From Pseudomonadota bacterium (GTDB taxonomy: Bacteria; Pseudomonadota; Gammaproteobacteria; Burkholderiales; Burkholderiaceae_B): a stretch of DNA of 44,846 nt. Below the pieces are notes generated by a model. The model saw nothing but the letters and a program-made list of their open reading frames with translations, ran no database searches and was not told the DNA's origin. The first letter of the stretch is position 1. Each line of letters begins with the position of its first letter. The position numbers and the translations under genes were made by a program. Positions 24,227 to 37,615 of this stretch are shown piece by piece. The DNA lies in assembly GCA_023425645.1 (NCBI GenBank), contig JAFACG010000036.1:1-44846 (forward strand), given 5' to 3'.

Positions 24227-25771
24227 ATGCGTTTGAGCTTGAAACAGAAATTGTGGTTGCCGCTGGCCTTGAGCCTGCTGGCCATGTTGTCGGTCTTTGC
24301 CTTCGATAGCTATCAGCTCTATCAGGCACAGTTGCAGGAGCGCAAGACCAATCTGCAGCAGATCGTGCATATTGCGCTACAGATCGCGCAGGATTACGAG
24401 CAGTTGACGAAAAGCGGGGTGCTGACGGAGGACGAGGCCAAGCGTCAGGCCCTGCAGCGCATCCGCAGCATCCGTTTCGGTCAGGAAGGCTATGTCTCGG
24501 TGCTGTCCACCAAGGGGGGGTCCATCATGAATCCCACCCGCCCGGACCTGGACGGCAAGGACATGAGCGATCTGACCGACGCCAATGGGGTGCGGACTTT
24601 TGCCGAGCTGGGCCGCATCGGCGAAGGCGGCGGCTCGGGCTACCTGGAATACGTCTGGCCCAAGCTCAGCAACAAGCAGATCGCCGCCAAGCTGGCCTAC
24701 GGCGTGGGCATGTCCAGCTGGGGTTGGGTGCTGACGTCGGGCGTGTACATCGACGACATCCAGTCCGAGTTCTATGCGCATCTCTGGCAGTCCGCACTGG
24801 TACTGGCGGTGCTGGTCGCGCTGCTGGCCCTGGTGGCGGGCGTGCTGGCGCGCCAGGTCTATCGCGAGCTGGGCGCCGAGCCCACGCTGCTGCGCGATGT
24901 CGCGCACGCCATCGCCGACGGCGACCTGCGCGTGTCCCATTCGCTGCGCCACATCCCGGCGGACAGCGTGATGGCCTCCATCGAGCAGATGCGCGTCAAG
25001 CTGGGCGCTGTCATGCGCACGCTTCAGCACAGCAGCGGCGTGATCGCCGGCGGCGCGGTGCAGCTGTCCAGCGGCAATCTGGAGCTGTCCAGCCGCACCA
25101 CGCAACAGGCCGCCGCGCTGCAGGAGACGGCCTCCGCCATGGAAGAGATGACGGGCACGGTGCGCATGAGCGAAGACAATGCGGTGCGGGCCGAAGAGGT
25201 ATCGACCCAGGTGCAGAAGACGGCCCAGCACGGCGGGCAGATGGTCAGCCAGCTGGTGGATCGCATGGATGCCATCCGCGAGACCAGCCAGAAGGTGGCC
25301 GATATCACGAACGTGATAAATTCCATCGCCTTCCAGACCAATATCCTGGCCTTGAACGCTGCCGTGGAGGCGGCGCGCGCCGGCGAGCAGGGGCGTGGTT
25401 TCGCCGTGGTGGCCGGCGAGGTGCGCGCCCTGGCGCAGCGCACGACGGCGTCCGCCCAGGAGATCGCGCATCTGGTGGAGGCCTCTTCCAGCAGCACGCG
25501 CGAAGGCGTGCAGCTGATGGAGCAGGTGGGCGGGGTCATCGAGGAGATGGTGACGGGCAGCTCCCTGGTCATGACCATCGTGCACGAGATCGCGGCGTCC
25601 ACGCGCGAGCAGACCATCGGCATCGAGCAGATCAATGTGGCGGTGGGGCAACTGGACTCGGCCACGCAGCAGAATGCCGACATGGTGGACCAGGTGGCCA
25701 ACACCTCCAGCGAACTGCAGGACCAGGTGCAGGAGCTGAACCGCCTGATCCAGACTTTCCGCCTGGCTTGA
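24227..25771 (+). CDS. Methyl-accepting chemotaxis protein (single Cache sensor)
   Basis: 514 residues from the ATG at 24227, which has GGGG 6 nt upstream; an ATG 12 nt earlier has none. TM1 (about 7-27), a periplasmic sCache_2-type domain (about 30-185, with [22 protein letters not shown] and [17 protein letters not shown]), TM2 (about 190-212), HAMP, and a long methyl-accepting signalling domain. The conserved hairpin tip [20 protein letters not shown] is intact. No C-terminal CheR/CheB tether pentapeptide is seen. sCache_2 receptors often bind organic acids; the ligand here is unknown. Confidence 0.93.
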   Translation: MRLSLKQKLWLPLALSLLAMLSVFAFDSYQLYQAQLQERKTNLQQIVHIALQIAQDYEQLTKSGVLTEDEAKRQALQRIRSIRFGQEGYVSVLSTKGGSIMNPTRPDLDGKDMSDLTDANGVRTFAELGRIGEGGGSGYLEYVWPKLSNKQIAAKLAYGVGMSSWGWVLTSGVYIDDIQSEFYAHLWQSALVLAVLVALLALVAGVLARQVYRELGAEPTLLRDVAHAIADGDLRVSHSLRHIPADSVMASIEQMRVKLGAVMRTLQHSSGVIAGGAVQLSSGNLELSSRTTQQAAALQETASAMEEMTGTVRMSEDNAVRAEEVSTQVQKTAQHGGQMVSQLVDRMDAIRETSQKVADITNVINSIAFQTNILALNAAVEAARAGEQGRGFAVVAGEVRALAQRTTASAQEIAHLVEASSSSTREGVQLMEQVGGVIEEMVTGSSLVMTIVHEIAASTREQTIGIEQINVAVGQLDSATQQNADMVDQVANTSSELQDQVQELNRLIQTFRLA

Positions 25772-25828
25772 GCGCGCGTCAAAACGCGAGTCTCGGCCTG
25801 GCAGCCGAGGCCAGGCTGCATCTGTATG

Positions 25829-25873
25829 GTGATGAAGAAGCTCCAGCCCATTGCATGGGGCTCTTCATCATGC
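25829..25873 (+). terminator. Imperfect hairpin after the chemoreceptor gene
   Basis: GATGAAGA...GCCCA (from 25829) pairs with TGGGGCTCTTCATC ending at 25869, around a short loop and with a bulge in the left arm. There is no T-run. It may end the chemoreceptor transcript before the Fur-regulated promoter. Confidence 0.35.
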
Positions 25874-25898
25874 AGTGAGGCAGTATTTCGTTCAATTG

Positions 25899-25917
25899 TT
25901 AGTAATTCTCATTATTT
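25899..25917. promoter_or_regulatory. Fur box upstream of the Fes-like esterase gene
   Basis: The minus strand reads AAATAATGAGAATTACTAA, which matches the 19-bp Fur consensus at about 13 positions. It sits just above a -10-like TATACT (25925-25930) and 48 nt before the ATG at 25966. Iron repression of the esterase gene follows if Fur binds here. Confidence 0.75.
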
Positions 25918-25965
25918 TTGATCGTATACTGCCTGTTGGTTCACGGTTTCAGCGGGAGTACGAGT

Positions 25966-27540
25966 ATGTGGCGCACGCGTGCGGTGGCGGCGGTGTTGGC
26001 GGCAATGACGGCAGGGACGGCCTGGACGGCGACTCTTCCATCGGCCCAGGGGCAGATCCAGGCGCATGAGCATCACGAACGCATACTCAGCTTGCAGCAG
26101 GATGATTTCGTGCAGGGACGCTGGCGGCAGAGCGGTGCGGTTGCGCTGGAGCTGCTCGGGCCGGACGGCAAATGCATCCGCCGCCTTTCCCAGGATGATG
26201 ACGACGGCAGCCCATTCGGTTTTGTGGCGCGCTCCGCAGGGGAATATCGTTTGCGGGTGGCCGGGCAGGGCAGCTACGAATGGCAGCTCACGTCCATTTC
26301 CGCCCCGCAGGCGCCCGAGCAGGCTGAGCCGATCCAGGGCGAAGTGATCCGGCAATGGGCCTTGCGCTTGCGGGCCGGCGAATCTTCCGATCGTTTCTGG
26401 GACTATGTGGAGCGGGTCGGCTCGCCTCTGGTGGAGCGTTACAGCGCCACGCACGATCGCGTCACCTTCGTGTGGCGGGGCGCGCGGGACAATGCGCGCA
26501 TCCATGGCGGTCCGGCGTCCTACAATGACCGCATGCGCCGCCTGGGCGATTCGGACATCTGGTACATCAGCTACGACGTACCGCGCGACGCCCGTTTCAG
26601 CTACCGGGTGGCGGCGGACGTGCCCCATGTCCGCCCGGCGGAGCGGCGCGCGGCCCTGCGCGCCACCTTGCAGCGCGATCCCTACAATGCCCGCCTGATC
26701 CCCGAGGACAGCGCCGACCTGTTCGAGGGCGGCTCCGTGCTGCGCCTGCCCCAGGCGCCGGCGCCGCAGGTGCAGGCGAGCGCGGCGGACCAGCCGCAGG
26801 GCCAGTGGCGTTCGGGCCGCCTGTCCAGCAAGGCGCTGGGCAATGAGCGCGACATCCATATCTATCAGCCCGCCGGCAGCCAGGCGGCGGACCTGCGCCA
26901 TCTGCTCATCCTGTTCGATGGCCGCGAGTACCGCGAGATCGCCAATGCACCTGTCCTGGTCGATGCGCTGATCGAACAGGGTCGCATTCCGCCGGCCTGG
27001 GTGGTGCTGGTCGATAACCCCGGCTCGGCCGCCCGTTCGCGCGAGCTGCCGCCCAATGATGCCTATATCGAATTCCTGCGGATGGAGTTGATGCCCTGGC
27101 TGGCCGCCCATGGGGTGGCGGCGGCCGCCGGCGACACCGTGATCGCGGGTTCGAGTTACGGCGGGCTGGCGGCCCTGCATGCCGGCTGGCGCCTGCCGCA
27201 GTATTTCGGCAATGTCCTGAGCCTGTCGGGTTCGTACTGGTGGGGGCCGTCCGGCGAGCGCGGGCAGTGGCTGACGCGCCGCATCGCCGACGCGCCGGCC
27301 GCGCCGGTCAAGGTCTATATGTCGGCGGGCATTTTCGAAAATTCGGGTTCGGGCCTGGACGTGAGCCTGGTTCAGGCCAACCGCCACCTGTACGACGTGC
27401 TGCGCGCACGCGGCTATGACGTGCGCTATGACGAGAGCTCGACCGGCCACGACTACGTGGCCTGGCGCGACGCTCTGGCTCTGGGGCTGGAGCATCTGCT
27501 CGGCCGGCCTGCTGAAGCGGAGGCGGGGCGGGGTGAGTAA
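25966..27540 (+). CDS. Secreted Fes-like ferric-catecholate esterase
   Basis: 524 residues. A signal peptide (about 1-22, ending AWTA) precedes a small beta domain (about 30-110), a Fes-type N-terminal domain (about 130-270) and an alpha/beta-hydrolase esterase domain (about 285-520). The nucleophile elbow is VIAGSSYGGLAAL and the catalytic His is in STGHDYVAW. LLILFDGREYREI and LSLSGSYWW match E. coli Fes. Fes hydrolyses ferric enterobactin to 2,3-dihydroxybenzoylserine. E. coli Fes is cytosolic; the signal peptide here puts the reaction in the periplasm, as with PfeE-type enzymes. The ATG at 25966 has GGGAG 8 nt upstream. Divergent in direction from the biosynthetic operon and 0.65 kb from entA. 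Confidence 0.88.
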   Translation: MWRTRAVAAVLAAMTAGTAWTATLPSAQGQIQAHEHHERILSLQQDDFVQGRWRQSGAVALELLGPDGKCIRRLSQDDDDGSPFGFVARSAGEYRLRVAGQGSYEWQLTSISAPQAPEQAEPIQGEVIRQWALRLRAGESSDRFWDYVERVGSPLVERYSATHDRVTFVWRGARDNARIHGGPASYNDRMRRLGDSDIWYISYDVPRDARFSYRVAADVPHVRPAERRAALRATLQRDPYNARLIPEDSADLFEGGSVLRLPQAPAPQVQASAADQPQGQWRSGRLSSKALGNERDIHIYQPAGSQAADLRHLLILFDGREYREIANAPVLVDALIEQGRIPPAWVVLVDNPGSAARSRELPPNDAYIEFLRMELMPWLAAHGVAAAAGDTVIAGSSYGGLAALHAGWRLPQYFGNVLSLSGSYWWGPSGERGQWLTRRIADAPAAPVKVYMSAGIFENSGSGLDVSLVQANRHLYDVLRARGYDVRYDESSTGHDYVAWRDALALGLEHLLGRPAEAEAGRGE

Positions 27541-28195
27541 AGTCCGGGCCAGGGTCTGCTGATTGACGGCAGATCGAGCGCTTCAAAGCAGAAGCTTAGG
27601 TGGCAGGCTTAGGCCAAGCATTCGCCTTGCGTCAGGCCGAAGGTTTGGGCGCAGCGGGAGAAACTTGGTTTTCTTGAGGGGCGCCGGCTCGGACCGGCGC
27701 CCCTCAAGAAAACAGCACCGTTTTGCTTTGCCCAAACGGCAGTGCGACAGCTTTATTGTTTCGCAGACCTATTTAGGGTTGACCTGATGCGAATTGGTCT
27801 ATTTTCGGGTGTGGATTTCGTTTGGTAGCTACAGGTCGAGGGTAAGGCCCTGTCGCTTGCGGGTTTGGGCTAGAAGCAGGGCGGGACAGACGATTTTCTG
27901 CAGGCTGGGAAATCCTGGAGGGAAGAATCCCTTTGCTTGAGTGGAGCCCCTACGTTTCGTCTGGGGAATCAGACTTCTTACGATGCAAAGCGCCTGGTCG
28001 ATGTCATGGACATTTTGACCCGCCCGCCCTGCCCCGCCCCTGCCTGAAGCGGCGTCTCCACAAAGTCTATCTTTGCTATCGACCAAGTCCGCGGCACCGA
28101 TCAGGCAGCAAACACGTTTCAAGAAAGAAAGTCTTTGTGCCAGTCTGCCTAAAGAACGAATGGGGCAGCGGCAGTATGAATCGCCGCGAGTAGGC
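27541..28195. other. Gene-free gap between the esterase and entA, with a strong hairpin
   Basis: 655 bp with no convincing gene. The left part holds the perfect inverted repeat at 27668-27713 (separate entry). From 27714 the base composition becomes AT-richer and I see no motif, tRNA or recognisable protein. A minus-strand open frame (27829-28359) crosses the end of entA and has no family resemblance, so it is not called. The stretch could be a decayed gene. Confidence 0.5.
27668..27713. repeat. Perfect 20-bp inverted repeat; shares a core with a second site at the right end
   Basis: Arms 27668-27687 and 27694-27713 are exact reverse complements around the loop CTCGGA. The right-hand repeat near 44634 shares CTTGGTTT-Y-CTTGAGGGG followed by a G/C-rich CCGG. 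Two related copies at the two ends of the siderophore locus look like a dispersed intergenic element. As a terminator for the esterase it is also plausible, but no T-run follows. Confidence 0.75.
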
Positions 28196-28984
28196 TTATC
28201 CTTGGTCAAGCGTCGCCCCGCCATCCACCCGCAGGTCGGACAGGGTGATGTGGCTGGCGCGGTCCGAGAGCAGGAACAGCACGGCTTCGGCGACTTCTTC
28301 GGGGCGGGCGATTTTCCGCAGCGGGATGCCCAGGCGATAGTGCTCGCCCGAGCCGGCAATGACGGTCTCGCGCGAACTGCCCTGTTTCCACATGGCCTGC
28401 TGCATGGCCGTGTCCGTGGAGCCGGGCGAGACGATATTCACGCGTATGCCGTACTCGGCCAGTTCCAGGCCCAGGCAGCGGGTCAGCTGGCTGACCGCGG
28501 CCTTGGAGGCCGCGTAGGCGCCCATGGCGATGCGCGGGGTGGCGGCGGAATTGGAGCTGACCGTCACGATGGCGCCCTGGCGGCGTTCCATCATGCCTTT
28601 GGCCACGTTGCGGCAGACGTTGAACACCCCCGTGGTGTTGATGGCGAAGGTGCGGTCCCACTGCTCATTGCTCAGCTCGGTGATGCGGCCCATCTGCAGC
28701 ACCCCGGCCACGCAGGCCAGGCGCCGGATGGGGCCCAGCCTCTCCTGGCCCTCGGCCAGGGCCAGGTCCACGGCCTGGGCGTCGCTGACGTCCACCGTGT
28801 GGCAGGACAGACGCTCCTTGCGCCCGGCTTCGCCCAGGCGCGCCAGGCCGTCGGCGTCCAGGTCCAGGGCGATCACGCGCGCGCCGCGTTCGAGCAGCAG
28901 CCGCGTCACCGCGGCGCCTATGCCGCTGGCCGCGCCGGTGACGGCGATGCATTCGGCGTCGAACTCCAGTGTTGATGTGCTCAT
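28196..28984 (-). CDS. entA: 2,3-dihydro-2,3-dihydroxybenzoate dehydrogenase
   Basis: 262 residues, short-chain dehydrogenase. NAD-binding TGAASGIGAAVTRLL, NAG-equivalent CVAGVLQ, catalytic Ser in VSSNSAATPR, and YAASKAA (Tyr-x3-Lys). The C-terminal GSTDTAMQ segment fits EntA/DhbA. It oxidises 2,3-dihydro-DHB to 2,3-dihydroxybenzoate, the third step after EntC and EntB. It is the last gene of the biosynthetic operon, 16 nt after entB. Confidence 0.92.
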   Translation of the reverse strand: MSTSTLEFDAECIAVTGAASGIGAAVTRLLLERGARVIALDLDADGLARLGEAGRKERLSCHTVDVSDAQAVDLALAEGQERLGPIRRLACVAGVLQMGRITELSNEQWDRTFAINTTGVFNVCRNVAKGMMERRQGAIVTVSSNSAATPRIAMGAYAASKAAVSQLTRCLGLELAEYGIRVNIVSPGSTDTAMQQAMWKQGSSRETVIAGSGEHYRLGIPLRKIARPEEVAEAVLFLLSDRASHITLSDLRVDGGATLDQG

Positions 28985-29000
28985 GTCGTGGCGGTCTCCA

Positions 29001-29639
29001 TCAGGCTTTCAGACTGTCCTGGATCTGGGCGCAGGTCAGGCTGACGCCGCAGCGCTGGGAGACGTGGCGCACGGCCATCTCGTGCTCCTCCAGCGAGAAG
29101 TCCGCCACGCCGTCTATGGCCAGGAAGGGCTGGATGTCCTGCATGAAGGCTTCCAGGGCCGTGCTCATGCAGCCTATGTGTGCGTATACGCCGGTGATGA
29201 TGAGCTGGTCGCGGCCCAGCTCGGCCAGCTGCTGGCGCAGGTTGGAGCGCTGGAAGGCGCTGTAGCGCCATTTGGTCAGCATGATATCGTTCTCGCCGGG
29301 CGCCAGTTCGGGAATGACGGCCTGCTGCTCATGGAACTGCGGATTGGTCAGGCCCGGCCCCCAGAAATCATTCAGCAGGGCGCGGTCCTGCACGGGCTGC
29401 TCGACCGGCTGGGCCGTGTAGAACACGGGAATGCCCAGTTCCCGGCACAGGGCGCGCAAGGCGGCGATGCGCTCGATCAGGGCGGGAATGGGCGCCTGAT
29501 CCATATCGTATTTGCGCAGGAAATAGGCCTGCATGTCATGGATCAGCAGTGCGGCGCGTTGCGCCTGGGGACGCCAGTCCACGCGGTTGGCCACCGGGGC
29601 CTCGGGCAGGGGGTAGCTGGGAAGCGCATGAATGGTCAT
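29001..29639 (-). CDS. entB: Isochorismatase (EntB-like, no carrier domain)
   Basis: 212 residues, a complete isochorismatase domain: ALLIHDMQAYFLRKYDMD, VFYTAQPVEQPVQDRALLNDFWGPGL, LTKWRYSAFQRSNL and IITGVYAHIGCMSTALEAFM. It hydrolyses isochorismate to 2,3-dihydro-DHB and pyruvate. E. coli EntB is about 285 residues with a C-terminal aryl carrier domain; this one ends without it, and the carrier is encoded at 37616-37867. It is 13 nt after entC and 16 nt before entA. Confidence 0.93.
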   Translation of the reverse strand: MTIHALPSYPLPEAPVANRVDWRPQAQRAALLIHDMQAYFLRKYDMDQAPIPALIERIAALRALCRELGIPVFYTAQPVEQPVQDRALLNDFWGPGLTNPQFHEQQAVIPELAPGENDIMLTKWRYSAFQRSNLRQQLAELGRDQLIITGVYAHIGCMSTALEAFMQDIQPFLAIDGVADFSLEEHEMAVRHVSQRCGVSLTCAQIQDSLKA

Positions 29640-29652
29640 GGCCGGGTCTCCG

Positions 29653-30858
29653 TCAGATGGTTATGTCCTGGGCAAGGCCCAGGGAGTGAATCAGGGTCAT
29701 CAGTTTGTTGCCGGTCTCCTGGCGCTCCAGTTCGGGGCGCGAGCCCTCGACGATGCCGGCGCCGGCGGACAGCGTCAGGCGCTGCCGCTCGTAGTGGGCG
29801 CAGCGTATGGCCACGGCCCATTCGCCGTTGCCTTCATGGTCGCTCCAGCCTATGGCGCCGGCGAAGAAGCCGCGCTCGAAGGACTCCGCGGCTTCGATGG
29901 CCTGCATGGCCGGCAGCGTGGGGTAGCCGCACACGGCCGGGGTGGGGTGCATGGCCAGGGCCAGTTCCAGCGAACTGGTGCCCGGGGCGCGCAGGCGGCC
30001 GCTGATCCGGGTGGACAGGTGCCAGAGATTGGCCGTGCTGGTCAGGCTGGGGCCTTCGGGCACCTCCAGCTCGTCGCAGAATCGCGACAGGATGCGCACC
30101 ACTTCATCGATGACGTAGGCGTGCTCGCGCAGATCCTTGCCCGATGCCATCAGGCGCTCGGCGCTGGCCTGGTCGCGCTGCGGGTCGGCATGGCGCGGCG
30201 CGGTGCCGGCCAGCGGGTTGACGGTGACACGCTCGCCGTGGCGGCGCACCAGCAGTTCGGGGCTGGCGCCGAAGAAGGTGGCGGGATCGCCGGCGTCGCC
30301 GCCCGGCAAGGGCATGGCGTAGGTGTAGCCGGCGGGATTGCCGTGCAGCATGTTGCGCAAGACGGTCAGGCGGTCCAGCGGCTGCTCCAGCGTCACGGAC
30401 ACGGTGCGCGCCATGACGGTTTTCTGGATGCCCTGCGCCCGCATCACTTCCAGGATGCGGGCGACGCTGTCTTCGTAGCCGGGACCGTCGGGCTGCAGGC
30501 GTTGCGCGGCCACGGTGTTGGCCGAGCGCGCCAGCGGCGGACGCTGCACGGGACGCAGCAGCACCGGGTCGCGGCGATATTGGGCCGGCACGCGCAGGTA
30601 GGCCTGGCGGGCCGGATTGAAAGGGATGGCTCCCAGCAGCAGGGGAGCGGCCAGTCCGCGCCGGTCCGCCTGCTCCAGCAGGTCCCGCGATTGCGCGAGC
30701 AACTGTCCCTGGGCGTTGGTCGTGTGCAGTTCCAGCGCCGTGCCCTGCGCCATCAGGCTGACGGTGGGCGAGGCGAACACGGTGCTGCCGGCCTGGTAGT
30801 GCTGCAGCCATTGCTCGATGGTGCAGGCTCGGACTTCATCACTGATTCGGCTGTTCAT
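29653..30858 (-). CDS. entC: Isochorismate synthase
   Basis: 401 residues of the chorismate-utilising fold: [71 protein letters not shown] and [11 protein letters not shown]. These define EntC/DhbC rather than TrpE, PabB or MenF. It isomerises chorismate to isochorismate, the first committed step. Shine-Dalgarno AGGGG precedes the ATG. entB follows after 13 nt; the propeller gene stops 60 nt upstream across a GC hairpin. Confidence 0.94.
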   Translation of the reverse strand: MNSRISDEVRACTIEQWLQHYQAGSTVFASPTVSLMAQGTALELHTTNAQGQLLAQSRDLLEQADRRGLAAPLLLGAIPFNPARQAYLRVPAQYRRDPVLLRPVQRPPLARSANTVAAQRLQPDGPGYEDSVARILEVMRAQGIQKTVMARTVSVTLEQPLDRLTVLRNMLHGNPAGYTYAMPLPGGDAGDPATFFGASPELLVRRHGERVTVNPLAGTAPRHADPQRDQASAERLMASGKDLREHAYVIDEVVRILSRFCDELEVPEGPSLTSTANLWHLSTRISGRLRAPGTSSLELALAMHPTPAVCGYPTLPAMQAIEAAESFERGFFAGAIGWSDHEGNGEWAVAIRCAHYERQRLTLSAGAGIVEGSRPELERQETGNKLMTLIHSLGLAQDITI

Positions 30859-30893
30859 GGGAGCCCCTTTCGGTTCAATCGACTGGCCGGTCG

Positions 30894-30909
30894 GGCCCCC
30901 GCGGGGGCC
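30894..30909. other. GC-rich palindrome between the propeller gene and entC
   Basis: A 16-bp perfect palindrome (GGCCCCCGCGGGGGCC) 9 nt after the stop of the propeller gene. No T-run follows on either strand. It may slow transcription or protect mRNA ends between the propeller gene and entC. Confidence 0.45.
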
Positions 30910-30918
30910 GTTGCGGGC

Positions 30919-32316
30919 TTACTTCAGGTGGATGCGGGTGATGCGGTCGGCGGTCGGGTCGTCCTTGCCCTTGGCTTTGTTGACCAGGTAGGCATTGCCC
31001 AGGCCGTCCAGCGAGACGTGATTGGGGAAGCTGCCGCCGTCCAGGTTGGCCACGATCTCGCCCTTGCCGTTGACGGCCGTGACGGTGCCCGCGCCGCGCG
31101 AGGCCACGTAGGCCAGTTCGGTCTTGGGGTCATAAACCACGTTCAGCGCGCCGGCGCCCACCAGAACCTGGTGCAGCACCTTGCCGTCCTTGGCGTCGAC
31201 GATCAGCAGATTGTCGCTGCCCTGGGAGGCCACGTAGACCTGCTCATTCTTGCTGTCCACGGCCACGCCGGCGGCGCCGCGCGCGCCGGGCAGGGCGTGG
31301 ACGGTCTGGGCGTTGCCGTTCTTCAGGTCGACGATGATCAGCTCATTGGTGCTGGCGCTGACGGTATAGAGGCGGCCGTGCTCGCTGTCCAGGGCCAGGC
31401 TCATGGGGCTCAGCTCCTTGCGGGTCTTGGACTTGAGCTCGATGGGCTCCAGGGCGGCGAGCTTCTTGGTGTCGAACACCGAGATCAGCTTGGAGCCGGG
31501 CGAAGACACATAGGCGCGCTGGGCTTTTTCGTCGATGGCCACGTCGCGGGCATGGCTGGCGGCGCCGTCCTCGAACTGCTTGACCAGCTTCAGGTCCTTC
31601 TGGCTGTAGACGGACACGGTGTTGCTGCGGGTGTTGGTGACCCACACGTTGCCGTGGGCGTCGTCCACGCCCACGCCGTAGACGGCCTGCACCTGGCCGT
31701 CGTCACGGCCTTTCTGCGCGGCGGGCGTCACGCGGGCTTCGATGGCCAGCGTCTGGGGATTGACCTTGAGCAGCTGGGACTCCTTGACGGGTGGGCGGCC
31801 CACGGCGGAGGTCACGAACAGCGCCTTGCTCCGGGGGCTGTAGGCGCTCTGGTACAGGCCGGGGACCAGATGCTGCGATTGCAGCTCGAACTTGTCCTGG
31901 CCGCTCAGCTCGATCTTGGGCGAGACCTTCAGCTCGAACACGGCGGCGGCCGAGGGCTTGCTGGCCTGCACGACCACGGGGTGCAGGCCGGTCGCGGCTT
32001 GGGCCGGGATGGCGACTTTGGCGCTGATGTTGCCGTCCTTGTCGGCGACCAGGGCGTCCTGGGTCAGGGCGTTGCCGTTCTGCAGCAGGATGACTTCCTG
32101 GCCGGGCGTGAAGCCGCGGCCCGCCAGTTGAGCGTCGGAGCCCGGGTAGACCACGCCGGCGGCGTTGACCATGCCGCGGAAGTCCGGGTCGGGCTGATCG
32201 AACGACGGCGCGGCAAAGGCGTTGGCCAGCGACAGCGACAGGACGGCGGCGCTCAGGCCGGCCTTGCGCAGCAGGCTGGCAGAAGTATGGCGAATGCAAT
32301 TGAAATTGATTTGCAT
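30919..32316 (-). CDS. Exported YncE-like beta-propeller protein
   Basis: 465 residues. Signal peptide about 1-36 (ending ANAFAA), an Ig-like domain (about 50-130, VVYPGSDAQLAGRGFTPGQEVIL), then a seven-bladed YVTN/YncE-type propeller with repeats such as NTVSVYSQKDLKLVKQF, KLISVFDTKKLAAL and NELIIVDLKNG. E. coli YncE is a periplasmic, iron-regulated protein of unknown role. Here it lies inside a siderophore operon between the exporter and entC, which suggests a job in siderophore or iron handling in the periplasm. AGGA stands 8 nt before the ATG. Function inferred from context only. Confidence 0.85.
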   Translation of the reverse strand: MQINFNCIRHTSASLLRKAGLSAAVLSLSLANAFAAPSFDQPDPDFRGMVNAAGVVYPGSDAQLAGRGFTPGQEVILLQNGNALTQDALVADKDGNISAKVAIPAQAATGLHPVVVQASKPSAAAVFELKVSPKIELSGQDKFELQSQHLVPGLYQSAYSPRSKALFVTSAVGRPPVKESQLLKVNPQTLAIEARVTPAAQKGRDDGQVQAVYGVGVDDAHGNVWVTNTRSNTVSVYSQKDLKLVKQFEDGAASHARDVAIDEKAQRAYVSSPGSKLISVFDTKKLAALEPIELKSKTRKELSPMSLALDSEHGRLYTVSASTNELIIVDLKNGNAQTVHALPGARGAAGVAVDSKNEQVYVASQGSDNLLIVDAKDGKVLHQVLVGAGALNVVYDPKTELAYVASRGAGTVTAVNGKGEIVANLDGGSFPNHVSLDGLGNAYLVNKAKGKDDPTADRITRIHLK

Positions 32317-32346
32317 CTATTTATCCTAAAAAAAGTTCGGGCGTCG

Positions 32347-32368
32347 GGACGTCCCGGCCGGGACGTCC
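32347..32368. other. Perfect 22-bp palindrome between entS and the propeller gene
   Basis: An 11-bp self-complementary palindrome (centre CCCGGCCGGG, flanks ACGTCC) 45 nt below the entS stop. On the minus strand seven T follow about 10 nt later. It may be a partial terminator or an internal pause before the propeller gene. Confidence 0.5.
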
Positions 32369-32412
32369 TGCTACAGGTGTACAGCAAGGCAAAACGGAAC
32401 GGATGAAGAAAC

Positions 32413-33663
32413 TCAGGCATGGGGCGGCGCATCCTGTTGACGGACCGCGCGCAGGCCCCGATTCAGGGCGCCGAAGCCGGCGGCCATGGCGGCGCAGGCC
32501 AGTCCGCCCACGGTCACGGCCAGCGCGGGCTGCAGCAGGCGGGACAGGTAGCCCATCTGCACGTTGCCCAGGGCCTGGCCCAGTGAATACTGCGTCATCC
32601 ACAGGCTGGAGACCCGGCCCAGCAGATAGTCGGGCGTGTGCTTCTGGACCAGCGCCATGCGCAGGATCTTGGAAATCGTGTCGGCGGCGCCCATTACGGC
32701 CAGGCAGGCCAGGGCCCAGGCCAGCGAGGCATGCAGCGCCAGCGCGGCCACGGCCAGGCCCCAGATGAGCACGGCCGCCACGATGGCCGCGCCGGGGCGG
32801 GCCACCTGTCGGCACCAGCCGCTGGACAGGGCCGCCAGCGTCGCGCCCACGGCGGGAGCCGCATACAGGTAGCCGGTGGCTTGCGCGCCCATGCCCAGGA
32901 TGGCGTCGCCCCATTCGGGCAGCAGGGCCAGGGGCGTGGCCAGGATCAGGGCGGCCAGGTCGATCAGCAGCAGGGCGCGCAGCAGCGGATTGCCCGCCAC
33001 GAAGCGCAGGCCGTCCTGCAGCGACTGCAAGGCCTTCTGCGGCGGGCGGTTGCCGGTCTGCGGAGGCAGGGAAGGCAGGGCGCGCAACAGCAGAGGAGTG
33101 ACGACGACGCCGCACAGCACGATGACATAGCAGAAGATCAGCCCGGGACCGGAGATCAGCAGGCCGGCCAGGGCCGGGCCTATGATGCCGCCCAGCTGCA
33201 TGGCCAGGCCCGACAAGGCGGCGGCCGCGGCCAGCTTGTCGCGGCCCACCAGCGCGGGGGTGGCGGCCATCATGGCCGGCACGCTGATGCCGCCGGCCGC
33301 GCCGCCGATGGCGGCCGCCAGGTAGATCAGCCAGACGCCGGGTTGGGGCAGCAGCGTGTTCACCAGGAACAGCACCACGCTGATGATGTAGACGCTGCGC
33401 GACCAGACCATCAGGCTGCGCCTGTCCATGCGGTCCGAGAGCACGCCGCCGATGATGAGCGCGATCACCATGGGCGTGGCCATGGACACGTTCAGGAAGG
33501 CCACGGCCACGCTGGACTGGGTCAGATCGTAGAGCTGGATGCTGGCCGCCACCATCAGCATGCCGGTGACCAGCACGGTGGCGGCGCGCGCGAAGTAGGC
33601 GTAGCGGAACGCGCGGCTCTCGCGCAGCGGGGAAATGTCCAGGAGGAAACGGCTTACAGACAT
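32413..33663 (-). CDS. entS: Siderophore exporter, EntS-like (MFS)
   Basis: 416 residues, 12 predicted membrane segments. N-terminal SRFLLDISPLRESRAFRYAYFARAATVLVTGML resembles EntS, as do GGVLSDRMDRRSLMVWSR (MFS motif A loop) and GGAAGGISVPAMMAATPALVGRDKLAAAAAL. EntS pumps newly made enterobactin to the periplasm. It lies 3 nt after entF and before the propeller gene in the same operon. Confidence 0.9.
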   Translation of the reverse strand: MSVSRFLLDISPLRESRAFRYAYFARAATVLVTGMLMVAASIQLYDLTQSSVAVAFLNVSMATPMVIALIIGGVLSDRMDRRSLMVWSRSVYIISVVLFLVNTLLPQPGVWLIYLAAAIGGAAGGISVPAMMAATPALVGRDKLAAAAALSGLAMQLGGIIGPALAGLLISGPGLIFCYVIVLCGVVVTPLLLRALPSLPPQTGNRPPQKALQSLQDGLRFVAGNPLLRALLLIDLAALILATPLALLPEWGDAILGMGAQATGYLYAAPAVGATLAALSSGWCRQVARPGAAIVAAVLIWGLAVAALALHASLAWALACLAVMGAADTISKILRMALVQKHTPDYLLGRVSSLWMTQYSLGQALGNVQMGYLSRLLQPALAVTVGGLACAAMAAGFGALNRGLRAVRQQDAPPHA

Positions 33664-33666
33664 GGA

Positions 33667-37590
<3,924 letters not shown>

Positions 37591-37615
37591 CGCGGAACGG
37601 GTGCAACGGGGTGAA

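Noticed and set aside
27829..28359. Minus-strand open frame of about 176 codons crossing the end of entA
   Set aside because: It overlaps entA in another frame and shows no family resemblance or plausible ribosome site.
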